This document shows positions 52,701-60,771 of a DNA stretch of 64,000 nt, piece after piece; the stretch's first letter is position 1; each line of letters starts with the position of its first letter. Source of the DNA: [Clostridium] aminophilum DSM 10710 (GTDB lineage: Bacteria; Bacillota; Clostridia; Lachnospirales; Lachnospiraceae); NCBI RefSeq assembly GCF_000711825.1, contig NZ_JONJ01000011.1, positions 62,001-126,000 of the forward strand, in the 5' to 3' direction. The position numbers were made by a program, and so were the translations under genes. The notes under the pieces are model-generated. The model was not told where the DNA came from. It did no database searches and saw only the letters and a program-made list of their open reading frames with translations.

Positions 52701-54106
52701 AGGACGGGGAAGAAGCGGAATTTGACGACGAAACGGACCTCTACGCGCAGTGGGAGAAGGTGATGGATCACAACCATCTTCCGCTGACGAAAGTGGAAGC
52801 GTGCGATCCGGGATGCGAGAGCGAAGGAAATAAACAGTATTACGAATGCGAGCACTGCGGGAAGATTTATGAGGATCCGGCAGGGCAGGTGGAACTCGAC
52901 AAAAAGGCGGTCATCCGTGCGGCGACCGGACACCGGTGGGACGAGGGAACGGTGATTCAGGAACCGACGTATGAGGAGGAGGGAATTCGCCTTTATACCT
53001 GCCTGAATGATTCGTCTCATACCAAAGAAGAAAAAATTCCGAAGAAGACAAAACCGGATCCGGTGATCGATGATTCCGGCGAACCGGGAAGCGGAGAATC
53101 CGGAAACGGTGGCAACAGCGACGGCGGCGAGGACGACAACGGCGGCGAGGACGACAACGGCGGCGAGGATGACCACGGCGGCGAGGACGACAACGGCGGC
53201 GAGGACGACAACGGCGGCGAGGACGACAACGGCGGCGAGGATGACAACGGCGGCGAGGACGACAACGGCGGCGAGGATGACCACGGCGGCGAGGACGACA
53301 ACGGCGGCGAGGACGACAACGGCGGCGAGGACGACAACGGCGGCGAGGACGACCACGGCCCCGAGGATGACCACGGCGGCGAGGACGACCACGGCGGCGA
53401 GGATGACCACGGCGGCGAGGATGACCACGGCGGCGAGGACGACCACGGCGGCGAGGATGACCACGGCGGCCAGGACGACCACGGCGGCGAGGACGACAAC
53501 GGCGGCGAGGATGACAACCACGGCGGCGAGAACGACAACGGCGGCGAGGATGACAACGGCGGCAGCGGGAAGCACAAACGTGACGAACAGATTGTCTGGG
53601 ATGACGACGATGATAGCGACGATGAGAGCAGCGAATCATACCGGTCCGAACTGGAAGGTAAAATGCCTCTGACGCAGTACCGGATCACGGAACATCATCA
53701 GGCAGAATCCGGCGTTCCGGTCAGTGATGAGGGCGGCCACTGGGATCAGCAGTCTGACAGCTGGACTTATACCAAGTCGAATGGAACACTTGCCCGGGAT
53801 GAATGGCTGAACCTCAATTACAACGGACTGACCTACTGGTATGATTTCGATGAGAATGGCATCATGCGGACCAGCTGGTTTGAATTTGGCGGTGAGCGGT
53901 ACTATTTCATGACGAAGAAAGACGGATGGCGGGGCCGCATGGCGACCGGCTGGAAGCAGATTGACGGAAAGTGGTACTATTTCGATGTCATTCCGGGAGC
54001 GACACAGGGAAGAATGTTTCATGCCGCGGTGACGCCGGACGGACACAGTGTCGGGGATGACGGCGCCTGGGACGGAAACGGAGAGATCCCGGCAGAGATG
54101 GAATAA
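49733..54106 (+). CDS. Very large secreted surface protein with B-repeats, acidic hexapeptide array and cell-wall-binding repeats
   Basis: The 1457-residue exported protein has a signal peptide (1-37, ending QPVYA). Around 345-405 is a chitobiase C-terminal-like domain (YYTLDDSEPTVDSEKYSG). Two duplicated modules follow (about 520-695 and 935-1105), each with an InlB B-repeat-like unit (HFHANGGTGKMDDQN, GFRFTGWNTKANG, TDLYAQWEK) and a Cys/His segment (YYVCEHCGKIYEDPEG, TGHRWDEGTV). A Gly/Glu/Asp/Asn/His hexapeptide array spans about 1131-1275. The C terminus (about 1335-1440) has choline-binding-type repeats (GTLARDEWLNLNYNG, GWKQIDGKWYYFD) that should hold it on the wall. There is no sortase signal. 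It is probably an adhesin; the ligand is unknown. Confidence 0.87.
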   Translation: MKRSIWKNLAQRIKKAAAIVTALSLGLSLAMAQPVYAGTGVSKISIKMPMPIKGNDKHQVVIPKGEKTTFVVKLTGYSGKPLYQSDCKTVFTSSSKTKATISDPDYKKKNSNVYWADVQVKPNAPGKFELKAKVKKKNLYVYWTVCVSTPIDRIAINKEVGDDIYESGNGPIMVGDKLIAKGVDPDDLVLTTALVNFKWYVIGDDGTRTEVPKGVRDEELVVTEEMVGHRLMVEARPSSYLTGSASYETSEAVIEYRERLEEPDAPKNLEEQKCSAKGKKDGKITGVTTAMEYQLEGAKIWTPVTGDEITGLAEGTYYVRYMATDKALASKKTKVRVGAVATVSAPKFSPMGGSFPEPVDVAISSETKGADIYYTLDDSEPTVDSEKYSGPIHIAETTTVRAIAVKEGSNNSSVVSANYEVIKAEEGPKITKDPEGISELMYDGEEHALITPGEVKDGELYYAVQKAVDDENEDENADTLQYRKEIPTAAEPGSYYVWYKAVDTEKKIESEPELIIVTIYDRIRIHFHANGGTGKMDDQNVTTEEEVKLNANTFSREGFRFTGWNTKANGDGDSYEDGGEAEFTEETDLYAQWEKVMDHNHLPLTKVEAQEPGCESEGNKQYYVCEHCGKIYEDPEGQLELDKTAVIVAATGHRWDEGTVIQEPTHEEEGIRRYTCLNDSSHTKEEKIPKKTKPAAPSTVVAGNCTTADNNDGRLIGVTTAMEYKKADATGWTAGTGEDITGLVPGTYYVRLKETDTTCASDNQELTISEYVVPAYDVIYRVVGGTWADGSTADRTETVQSGSKPAGVPTGMKASEGFEDGSWDTDPADAEITGEKTFTYTFTAKRIAAVTEAPTAKNLIYNGQAQELVTAGEAENGTMFYAVTGEDDPEPDASLYTSSIPAKTGAGTYHVWYKACDTEKNNESEPEYVSVTIHDRIVIHFHANGGTGKMDDQNAVTGDETKLNANTFSREGFRFTGWNTKANGNGDSYEDGEEAEFDDETDLYAQWEKVMDHNHLPLTKVEACDPGCESEGNKQYYECEHCGKIYEDPAGQVELDKKAVIRAATGHRWDEGTVIQEPTYEEEGIRLYTCLNDSSHTKEEKIPKKTKPDPVIDDSGEPGSGESGNGGNSDGGEDDNGGEDDNGGEDDHGGEDDNGGEDDNGGEDDNGGEDDNGGEDDNGGEDDHGGEDDNGGEDDNGGEDDNGGEDDHGPEDDHGGEDDHGGEDDHGGEDDHGGEDDHGGEDDHGGQDDHGGEDDNGGEDDNHGGENDNGGEDDNGGSGKHKRDEQIVWDDDDDSDDESSESYRSELEGKMPLTQYRITEHHQAESGVPVSDEGGHWDQQSDSWTYTKSNGTLARDEWLNLNYNGLTYWYDFDENGIMRTSWFEFGGERYYFMTKKDGWRGRMATGWKQIDGKWYYFDVIPGATQGRMFHAAVTPDGHSVGDDGAWDGNGEIPAEME
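51290..51810. repeat. Module duplication in the surface protein, copy 1
   Basis: Matches 52532-53052 with an offset of 1242 bp (414 codons); long stretches are identical or differ only at third codon positions. Confidence 0.85.
52532..53052. repeat. Module duplication in the surface protein, copy 2
   Basis: Second copy of the B-repeat plus Cys/His module; see 51290-51810. Confidence 0.85.
53123..53557. repeat. 18-bp tandem array encoding about 24 GGEDD(N/H) units
   Basis: The unit ggcggcgaggacgacaac varies mainly gac/gat and aac/cac. Single changes give GPEDDH, GGQDDH, GGENDN and one extra His. All units stay in frame with the surface protein. Confidence 0.97.
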
Positions 54107-54237
54107 TCATATGTGCCGAACGATCACCGAATCGGGACTGTATCAGGTTTAAAGGACAGTGCGGTCAGGCCAGAAAACGAGGAAACGGAGAAGTTCCGGT
54201 AAATTAGGAGTGTTTTGGGGAAAGAGAGAATCGGGAG

Positions 54238-54933
54238 ATGTGGACATCATCCAGAGGAGAGAAGAAGATTGAGGCAAGACGAAACGAACTTCTTCAAAAA
54301 GGATATGAATTGTTTACGGAACGGAACATCGAATCCGTGACCATGCGTGACGTGGCCAATGCGGTCGGCTGTGGGATTGCCAGCGTATATCGCTATTATA
54401 AGAGCAAACCGGTTTTTGTCATCGCGGTGGCGACCTGGGTATGGTCCGGAGTGATTCAGAAAAACAGAGAGAAAAGGCCACATCCGGACCTGACCGCGAT
54501 GACGGCAGAGGAGATCTTTTCGTTTTTTCTGGAAAGCTTTATCGAGCTGTACCGCTCCCGGCCGGATCTTCTTCGTTTTAACCAGTTTTTCAATATCTAT
54601 ATTCGGTCGGCGAAGATCAGTCCGGAGATGCTGAAACCGTATCAGAACATGATCGAAGAACTGAAAGAACGGTTTCATGTCATGTACCGGAAAGCGGAGA
54701 GTGATCGGACGATACGGACGGATGAACCGGAGGAAGAGATGTTCTCTACGATCCTTCATCTGATGCTTGCGGCGGTGACAAGATACGCCATCGGACTGGT
54801 ATACATTCCGGAAAACGGTTTTGATGCGGAAAAGGAATTGGAAAAGCAGAAGGAAGCCCTTCTTCTCCGGTATCGGAACGGGAAGCAGGTCAAAGCGGAA
54901 ACGCTTGGATCGACATTTTACGAAAAACCGTAA
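54238..54933 (+). CDS. TetR family transcriptional regulator
   Basis: The 231-residue protein has an N-terminal TetR helix-turn-helix (about 10-60, with SVTMRDVANAVGCGIASVYRYYKSK) and an alpha-helical ligand/dimer domain. The DNA-binding helix is canonical; the C-terminal part is not recognisable. It lies between two secreted repeat proteins on the same strand and may control them, but no operator was found. The start uses GAGAG upstream of ATG 54238. Confidence 0.88.
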   Translation: MWTSSRGEKKIEARRNELLQKGYELFTERNIESVTMRDVANAVGCGIASVYRYYKSKPVFVIAVATWVWSGVIQKNREKRPHPDLTAMTAEEIFSFFLESFIELYRSRPDLLRFNQFFNIYIRSAKISPEMLKPYQNMIEELKERFHVMYRKAESDRTIRTDEPEEEMFSTILHLMLAAVTRYAIGLVYIPENGFDAEKELEKQKEALLLRYRNGKQVKAETLGSTFYEKP

Positions 54934-54982
54934 TCGGATGAATATTTTCATGTGACATCTGGCAGAAACAGAGGGAAAGGAT

Positions 54983-56092
54983 ATGAAAAGAAAAACAGCA
55001 AAAAACATAAAAATAATGGCTCTGGCAGGATTATTGGCCGCATCTGCCGCGTGGAGCGTACATGCTGACGAGATTCCGGCAAAGACTTATGCTGATGAGG
55101 GCAGTGCCGGAGCTTCCGGTCAGAACGGGAAACTCTACGGGGAAAATGGGAGTCCGGAATCACCGGATCTTTCTTCTGAGGAGTATTTCCAGAAAAAGAC
55201 GGCGTCGGCATCGGAAGGCGGAGAGAGCGAAGAAAAAACGAATCCGGCGAACAACAGCGGAGAAAAATCTGAGACCGAGCCCTCCGGCGAGGGAGGCAGC
55301 GGAGCGGAAGAGACCGGTTCCGGTGAGAACAGCGATGGTTCCGCTGCCGGCGATTCCGATCAGAGTGACGCGGGAAAAACCGGAGATGATCAGGAACAGA
55401 CCGGGGAAGGCGCGGAACAGTCCGGAGATGACCAGGAAAAAGCCGGGGAAGACGCGGAACAGTCCGGAGATGACCAGGAAAAGGCCGGGGAAGGCGCGGA
55501 ACAGTCCGGAGATGACCAGGAAAAGGCTGGGGAAGACGCGGAACAGTCCGGAGATGACCAGGAAAAGGCCGGGGAAGACGCGGAACAGTCCGGAGATGAC
55601 CAGGAAAAGGCCGGGGAAGACGCGGAACAGTCCGGAGAGAACCCGGAGGCAGAGACCGGGGCAGTAAATGACAGGAATGGCGCAGAGACGGCACCGACGG
55701 AAGCAGCGGGCGTTCCGACAGGAACTTTGCCGGAAACACTGCCGGTTCCGGAGGTCGTTCCGGCTCAGTCTCTCATCCCGCCGGTACAGAAGCCGGAAAT
55801 CGTGGAACCGGAATTCCTCAGGATGAAAGATATTCAGGGGACCTGGTGCATTGATGACGATACCTTATACCGTTTCAGCACCAACGGAACCGGAGCACTG
55901 ATCCTGCCGGAGCACAGTTATTCGTTCCATTATACCCTTGAGGAAGATATTCTGGAGATGGACTTTGACAAGTCGGGACTCCGGGATTCGACCTTCAGTG
56001 TCTCGCTGGAGGACGGCGAGCTGACCATGATCTGTCTGGACGAATTCTTTGAGGATGAGTTCGTTCTGGAGAGAGCAGGCGCCGGGATGTAA
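54983..56092 (+). CDS. Secreted protein with 14-residue acidic repeats and DUF5640-like C-terminal domain
   Basis: The 369-residue exported protein has signal peptide MKRKTAKNIKIMALAGLLAA with cleavage near HADE (about 28), and a Ser/Gly/Glu-rich low-complexity region. Six 14-residue repeats of the type GDDQEKAGEDAEQS (about 134-217) follow, then a Pro/Val-rich linker and a folded end (about 275-369). That end has GTWCIDDDTLYRF, TLEEDILEMDFDKSG and SLEDGELTMI, as in lipocalin-like DUF5640. It starts 49 bp after the TetR gene with GGAAAGG upstream. Confidence 0.78.
   Translation: MKRKTAKNIKIMALAGLLAASAAWSVHADEIPAKTYADEGSAGASGQNGKLYGENGSPESPDLSSEEYFQKKTASASEGGESEEKTNPANNSGEKSETEPSGEGGSGAEETGSGENSDGSAAGDSDQSDAGKTGDDQEQTGEGAEQSGDDQEKAGEDAEQSGDDQEKAGEGAEQSGDDQEKAGEDAEQSGDDQEKAGEDAEQSGDDQEKAGEDAEQSGENPEAETGAVNDRNGAETAPTEAAGVPTGTLPETLPVPEVVPAQSLIPPVQKPEIVEPEFLRMKDIQGTWCIDDDTLYRFSTNGTGALILPEHSYSFHYTLEEDILEMDFDKSGLRDSTFSVSLEDGELTMICLDEFFEDEFVLERAGAGM
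55382..55633. repeat. 42-bp tandem repeat, six units
   Basis: Unit start ggagatgaccaggaaaaggc; the first unit differs most (gaacagaccggggaaggc). In frame; encodes the 14-residue acidic repeat. Confidence 0.95.
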
Positions 56093-56120
56093 CGGAGAAA
56101 TACCGGCAGAAGAGGAAAAC

Positions 56121-57515
56121 TTAGTTTCTTTCCCGGGAGAAGGAACGCGCCGCCATGCGGTAGGCGTGCCGGAAATACAGCATTTCGGCAACGCCGGTCA
56201 CTGTCCACGAGAAAATGTAGAGCAGATAGAGCGATGTGATGGTATGGAAATACGCAAATACGGTAAAAATCCATACAATCCGGAAGGCACATGACCCGAG
56301 AAGGACGATGACGGTCGGGACAGCACTTTTTCCGAGCCCGCGGCAGGCCGCGATGCTGTTGTCCATGAATGCGGAAAATCCATAGGAGAGCGCCATGACG
56401 GAGAGCCGGTAGATTCCGGCTTCCGCTACGGCGTCATCTTTTGTAAACAGGTGAAGAAACGGATCTCCGAAGGCATAGAGGAGAAGACCGATGGCGGTGC
56501 CGACGGCAAACGCGTAGGCAGTGCTGATGATATAGGACTTTTTGACGCGGTCCATTTTTCCGGCGCCAAAGTTCTGTCCGATAAAGCTGCTGCCGGCCGT
56601 ATAGAATGCTGCCATGACATCATAGTCGAGGGCGTCTGCATTCTGTGCTGCCGCATTTCCCGCAACGACTACGGCGTCAAAGGTGTTGACGCCGTACTGA
56701 ACGAACAGGTTGGCAATCTGGAAGATGGCGTTGGAGAGTCCGGCCGCCAGACTGATCGGAAGGATGAGAGCAGCGATCCGCCGGTCATATGCCATGCCCG
56801 ACAGCGTTAGACGGATTTCGGTCTTTTCACGTATCAGCGAGAGTACGATGAGGGCGGCGGAGCAGTATTGGGCAATGATGCTTGCCAGTGCGACGCCGGC
56901 CACATCCATGTTCAGGGCAATCACGAAAAAGAGGTTGAGCACGATGTTCAGAATGCCGGACGCGGTCAGCAGCATCAGCGGGCGCCGGGTATTTCCGGCC
57001 GCACTGTAGACGGCACTTCCGAAATTGTATATGGCGAGCGCCGGTGCTCCGAGAAAATAGATCCGGAGATAGAGAGACGAACCGGCAAACAGTTCCTCCT
57101 TGGTCTGAAGAAGCTTCAGAATAAAGCCATGCGTGATCTCGCCGGCGACAAGAGTCAGAAGTCCGATGACGATGCACAGAAGAAAGGCGGTCTGTATGGT
57201 CCGGCGGACTTCTGCGTGGTCCTGTTTTCCGAGCGCGTGTGCGGTGATGACATTGATGCCGCTTCCGATTCCAATGATGAATGTCGTGATCATGACGACC
57301 AGTGTCGAGGTGGAGCCGACGCTTCCGAGTGCAAGCGGGCCGGCGAAACGGCCGACGACCGCAATATCGGACATATTGAAGAGAATCTGAAGCAGATTGG
57401 ATGCGATCAGAGGAATTCCGAAGAACAGAATTCCCTTCCAAAGAGATCCTTCGGTCAGGTTTGCCGTGCCCTTTGCGGACGGCGCTTTTCGTTTCCCGGA
57501 TGCTGTGAATGCCAT
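56121..57515 (-). CDS. MATE family efflux transporter
   Basis: The 464-residue polytopic membrane protein has the MATE helix-1 region GIPLIASNLLQILFNMSD and VVGRFAGPLALGSVGST, and a second-half repeat with GLGKSAVPTVIVLL. An N-terminal Lys/Ser-rich head (about 1-20) precedes the first helix. The start at 57515 is chosen for AAGGAATC and homology; the frame is open to 57626 but the extra stretch has no membrane or family features. It is convergent to the secreted repeat protein. Substrate unknown. Confidence 0.9.
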   Translation of the reverse strand: MAFTASGKRKAPSAKGTANLTEGSLWKGILFFGIPLIASNLLQILFNMSDIAVVGRFAGPLALGSVGSTSTLVVMITTFIIGIGSGINVITAHALGKQDHAEVRRTIQTAFLLCIVIGLLTLVAGEITHGFILKLLQTKEELFAGSSLYLRIYFLGAPALAIYNFGSAVYSAAGNTRRPLMLLTASGILNIVLNLFFVIALNMDVAGVALASIIAQYCSAALIVLSLIREKTEIRLTLSGMAYDRRIAALILPISLAAGLSNAIFQIANLFVQYGVNTFDAVVVAGNAAAQNADALDYDVMAAFYTAGSSFIGQNFGAGKMDRVKKSYIISTAYAFAVGTAIGLLLYAFGDPFLHLFTKDDAVAEAGIYRLSVMALSYGFSAFMDNSIAACRGLGKSAVPTVIVLLGSCAFRIVWIFTVFAYFHTITSLYLLYIFSWTVTGVAEMLYFRHAYRMAARSFSRERN

Positions 57516-57744
57516 GATGATTCCTTCCGTGAGCCGGAGTGTTGAGAGCCGGCAGTCTGACAAGATGATAATGATACAAAACGAGCGAAGCGGGGCGCCA
57601 CTCTGGCATGGAGTGGATGACCGCACCTGCGAGCTGGAAGCATGTAAACTTATCTAAAAAACGTGACACATTCGTGACACAGTAGATGCCCAAAAATGAC
57701 CTTTACAAGCCATAGTGTAACAGGAAATGACATAATGATGGAAT

Positions 57745-57790
57745 AAAAAACCGCACAACCAAGCCGATTTGGCGAAGTTGAGCGGTTTTT
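57745..57790 (-). terminator. Terminator of tRNA-Ala
   Basis: On the minus strand aaaaaccgct pairs with gcggttttt, with inner caac/gttg and gcca/cggc pairings, then a T-run. Confidence 0.8.
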
Positions 57791-57807
57791 AAAATGCACT
57801 CAGATAG

Positions 57808-57880
57808 TGGAGACGACGGGATTCGAACCCGCGGTCTCAGCGTTGCGAACGCTGCGCTTTCCCAGCTAAGCTACGTCCCC
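57808..57880 (-). tRNA. tRNA-Ala (anticodon CGC)
   Basis: 73 nt on the minus strand: acceptor ggggacg/cgtctcc, D arm AGCTTAGCTGGG, anticodon loop TTCGCAA, T arm GCGGGTTCGAATCCCGT. CCA is not encoded. A TATAAT on the minus strand (57893-57898) lies 12 bp upstream. Confidence 0.95.
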
Positions 57881-57942
57881 GAGAACAACCCTATTATACC
57901 ACGTCAGCGAATCAATTCAATATATTTTCGAAATTTTTCTGA

Positions 57943-58902
57943 TTACATCAGCGAGATGGATTTCCATGCCTCTGCTGTGAACTCGATGAAATCGGTGATA
58001 TGCGCAGGTCTTGGTTCTGTATTGTGAAAGAGGAGATAGAGCGGAACGTCGACAAAGTCTGTTCCCTGACGGATCGGGAAAATGTTGATGTCCGGGTACA
58101 GTCTTCTCAGCTGCGGGCAACGGCTGGAGCGCACGAAAAAGGCACCGTAGCTTCCGGGATACAGAGATTGAAGGAGATCAACACTGGCGGATTCCATGTA
58201 GACATTCGGGCGGAAACCCGCGTTGTGAAAACATTCGTCGGCAATCGCCCGCATGTGGGAACCGGGATTCTGCAGAAGATACGGGATCTCGGAGAACTCG
58301 GTCAGATCCGTGCCGGAGAGGGCGCGGTTCCGGATTTCCGGTGCCTTTTGACCGAAATACTGCTGCAGGAGCTCATCGGAGAGGATCAGACAGGTTCTCT
58401 CCCGGGTGAGAAAACGCTTGGAGAACTCATCCGGAAACCGCTGCAGATATCGGGGCGATTCAATGGGCGCGAAGATCAGATCGAGCCGGTGATCAGCCAG
58501 ATCGCGCAGAAGGTCATCCGTGCCGCGGTCCACCAGGGAAATGCGGATGTTGGGCCATTTCTTCCGGAACCTCGGCAGGATATCCGGAAAACAGAGCTCG
58601 GAGCGCACGGTAGAGATTCCGATGCGGAGCGTTCCGTAGTGGGAATGGCTGATCGCGGAAAAGCGGTTGATCAGATCGTCGTTTTCACGGAGCATCTGCT
58701 CGGCGGTGAATTTCAGGGCCTCCCCGGCCGGTGTCAGCCGAAGCGATGGCTTTCGCTCGAAGAGCGTCACGCCGTAGAACTCTTCCAGATTCCGGATCTG
58801 GAGGCTGAGCGCCTGCTGGGAGAGATAGAGACGCCGGGCGGTCCGGGACATATTCAGATCTTTGCATACTTCCAGAAAATACCGGAGACTGTTCAGATTC
58901 AT
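57943..58902 (-). CDS. LysR family transcriptional regulator
   Basis: The 319-residue protein has an N-terminal winged helix-turn-helix (about 1-62, MNLNSLRYFLEVCKDLNMSR and LYLSQQALSLQIRNLEE) and a two-lobed periplasmic-binding-like effector domain (about 90-300). It is divergent from a PPC-domain/hydroxyacid-dehydrogenase/glycerate kinase operon. The intergenic region holds four ACAAGT half-sites at 59004-59042, just before the operon promoter, the usual place for a LysR activator. Confidence 0.92.
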   Translation of the reverse strand: MNLNSLRYFLEVCKDLNMSRTARRLYLSQQALSLQIRNLEEFYGVTLFERKPSLRLTPAGEALKFTAEQMLRENDDLINRFSAISHSHYGTLRIGISTVRSELCFPDILPRFRKKWPNIRISLVDRGTDDLLRDLADHRLDLIFAPIESPRYLQRFPDEFSKRFLTRERTCLILSDELLQQYFGQKAPEIRNRALSGTDLTEFSEIPYLLQNPGSHMRAIADECFHNAGFRPNVYMESASVDLLQSLYPGSYGAFFVRSSRCPQLRRLYPDINIFPIRQGTDFVDVPLYLLFHNTEPRPAHITDFIEFTAEAWKSISLM

Positions 58903-59003
58903 GGGCTTGCTTCCTTTCGGATGGATAAAAAACCGCGGCTCGGCCGGTGGATAACGCGCCCGGAGCAGCGTTCATAAAGTAACGATAGCATGGGGGAAAA
59001 ACT

Positions 59004-59042
59004 ACAAGTAAAACTTGTATATAAACAAGTTATATACAAGTT
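59004..59042. promoter_or_regulatory. Candidate LysR operator: four ACAAGT half-sites
   Basis: Half-sites at 59004-59009, 59013-59018 (inverted), 59025-59030 and 59036-59041. They build a short palindrome acaagt-aaa-acttgt and an 11-bp inverted repeat acttgtatata/tatatacaagt, ending eight bases before the -35 of the next promoter. Confidence 0.75.
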
Positions 59043-59049
59043 AAAATGT

Positions 59050-59078
59050 TTGTCAATCCGTTGGCGGCGTTTTAAGAT
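59050..59078 (+). promoter_or_regulatory. Promoter of the glycerate operon
   Basis: TTGTCA (59050-59055), 17 bp, TAAGAT (59073-59078); weak enough to need an activator. Confidence 0.65.
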
Positions 59079-59195
59079 AAGATTACGGAGACGGTGAAGC
59101 CGCGGCTGCGAAGGTTTGACGATTATTGAAGTGAGCGCGGATTGGCCGTAATGGCAGCAGTCACCGGCCTGCAGAAAAGAGAAAAACAGGAAAAG

Positions 59196-59283
59196 AACCA
59201 GACAAAAGAACCGGAACCAGAAATCTGAAGCAAGAACCAGAAAGAAGAACCAGAAAGAAGAATCAGAAACAAGAACAGAACAG
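59196..59283. repeat. Purine-rich degenerate repeat in the mRNA leader
   Basis: About six imperfect agaaccagaaaga-type units directly before the ribosome-binding site of the PPC-domain gene. The 5' leader from the promoter is about 210 nt and has no reading frame that I can support. Confidence 0.65.
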
Positions 59284-59297
59284 GAAAGGAACTTATC

Positions 59298-59720
59298 ATG
59301 GAATTCAGAAAGTTTGAAGATACTTATGTAGTTCGTCTTGACCGCGGCGAGGAGATCATCGCTTCGCTGACGGAGTTATGCGCCAAAGAACACATTTCCC
59401 TCGGAGCCGTTCAGGCGATCGGTGCAGCGGACAAAGCGGTGATCGGGCTTTACGATGTGGAAAAGAAGTTTTATCGACGGACAGAACTGGAGGGGCCGAT
59501 GGAGATCACCTCTCTTCTCGGAAATATCACGGAGAAGGACGGTGAGGTATATCTTCATCTCCACATCAATCTCTGCGATGAGAAGATGATGATTCACGGC
59601 GGCCATCTGAATGAGTGCCGGATCTCCGCAACCTGCGAGATGATTGTGCGCACCCTTCCGGGAAAGGTCGGCCGGATTCATGACACCAAGGTGACCGGAC
59701 TGAATCTGTTTGCATTCTGA
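59298..59720 (+). CDS. PPC (DUF296) domain protein
   Basis: The 140-residue single-domain protein of the plants-and-prokaryotes-conserved fold shows VVRLDRGEEIIASLTELCA at the start, GAVQAIGAADKAVIGLYD in the core, LHLHINLCD with the conserved His pair, and IHGGHLNECRISATCEM. The domain occurs in DNA-binding proteins of plants but in bacteria its role is unclear; the histidines may bind a metal. It is the first gene of an operon with a hydroxyacid dehydrogenase and a glycerate kinase. Confidence 0.88.
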   Translation: MEFRKFEDTYVVRLDRGEEIIASLTELCAKEHISLGAVQAIGAADKAVIGLYDVEKKFYRRTELEGPMEITSLLGNITEKDGEVYLHLHINLCDEKMMIHGGHLNECRISATCEMIVRTLPGKVGRIHDTKVTGLNLFAF

Positions 59721-59752
59721 ACCGATGAGCGGAATACGAGAGGAGTAATCAT

Positions 59753-60718
59753 ATGAAGATTGTGGTGCTGGACGGATATACGGAGAACCCGGGAGATCTC
59801 AGTTGGGAGCCGATGAAGGACCTGGGAGAGTTGACAATTTATGACCGTACTTCGGTGACCGAGTCGCCGCTGATCGCGGAGCGGATCGGCGATGCGGAGA
59901 TCATCGTGACCAATAAGACGCCGATCTCAAGGGAAACCATCGACAAATGCCCGAATCTCAAGGCGATTGCGGTGTTTGCGACCGGCTACAATGTGGTGGA
60001 TTACGAGTACGCGAAGGAGAAGATGATTGCAGTCATGAACGTTCCGACGTACGGCACACAGATTGTCGGACAGTACGCAGTCGGACTCCTTCTGGAGATC
60101 TGCTCTCACTTTGCGCATCACGATCAGGCAGTCAGGGAAGGACGCTGGGAGCACAACATTGACTGGTGCTTCTGGGATTATCCGATGATCGAACTCAGCG
60201 GCAAGACCGCCGGCATCATCGGCTTCGGAAGAATCGGTCAGACAACCGGAAAGATCCTGAAAGCGATGAATATGCGGGTTCTCGCCAATGATAAGTTTGA
60301 GAGTGACACCGGGAGAGAGATCGCGGAATATGTGGATCAGGAGACGCTGTTCAGAGAGTCGGATGTGATCTTCCTCCACTGCCCGCTGTTCCCGGATACC
60401 GAAGGCCTTATCAATAAGGACAATATCGCCAAAATGAAGGATGGTGTGATCCTGATCAATAACAGCCGCGGCGGTCTTGTGGCGGAGCAGGATCTGGCCG
60501 ATGCATTGAACAGCGGCAAGGTATATGCTGCCGGACTCGATGTGGTGAGCACAGAGCCGATCCGCGGAGATAATCCGCTTCTGGGCGCGAAGAACTGTCT
60601 GATTACGCCGCACATTTCCTGGGCGGCTTTGGCGGCAAGACAGCGCATCATGGATATTACGGTGGATAACCTTCGCGCATTTATAGAGGGACATCCGGTT
60701 AATATCGTCAATTCGTGA
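59753..60718 (+). CDS. D-2-hydroxyacid dehydrogenase (hydroxypyruvate/glycerate type)
   Basis: The 321-residue NAD(P)-dependent enzyme has the binding loop GIIGFGRIGQTTG (about 154-166) and the catalytic triad Arg in NNSRGG (about 238), Glu in STEP (about 268) and His in PHISWA (about 287). Next to a glycerate kinase, it most likely reduces hydroxypyruvate to D-glycerate or the reverse. It begins 33 bp after the PPC gene with AGAGGAG upstream. Confidence 0.93.
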   Translation: MKIVVLDGYTENPGDLSWEPMKDLGELTIYDRTSVTESPLIAERIGDAEIIVTNKTPISRETIDKCPNLKAIAVFATGYNVVDYEYAKEKMIAVMNVPTYGTQIVGQYAVGLLLEICSHFAHHDQAVREGRWEHNIDWCFWDYPMIELSGKTAGIIGFGRIGQTTGKILKAMNMRVLANDKFESDTGREIAEYVDQETLFRESDVIFLHCPLFPDTEGLINKDNIAKMKDGVILINNSRGGLVAEQDLADALNSGKVYAAGLDVVSTEPIRGDNPLLGAKNCLITPHISWAALAARQRIMDITVDNLRAFIEGHPVNIVNS

Positions 60719-60771
60719 GATGCGACATTTGAAATCAGACCTTCAGATACTGCCTGATGGAGGATAAATTT

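Noticed and set aside
52424-53575. Long minus-strand frame rich in Ala/Val/Leu across the acidic repeat array
   Set aside because: It is the reverse complement of the 18-bp GGEDD(N/H) repeat; all frames stay open because of the repeat. No start site, signal or family features.
55382-55633. Possible CRISPR or mobile repeat
   Set aside because: The 42-bp units are in frame and encode a protein repeat; no spacers.
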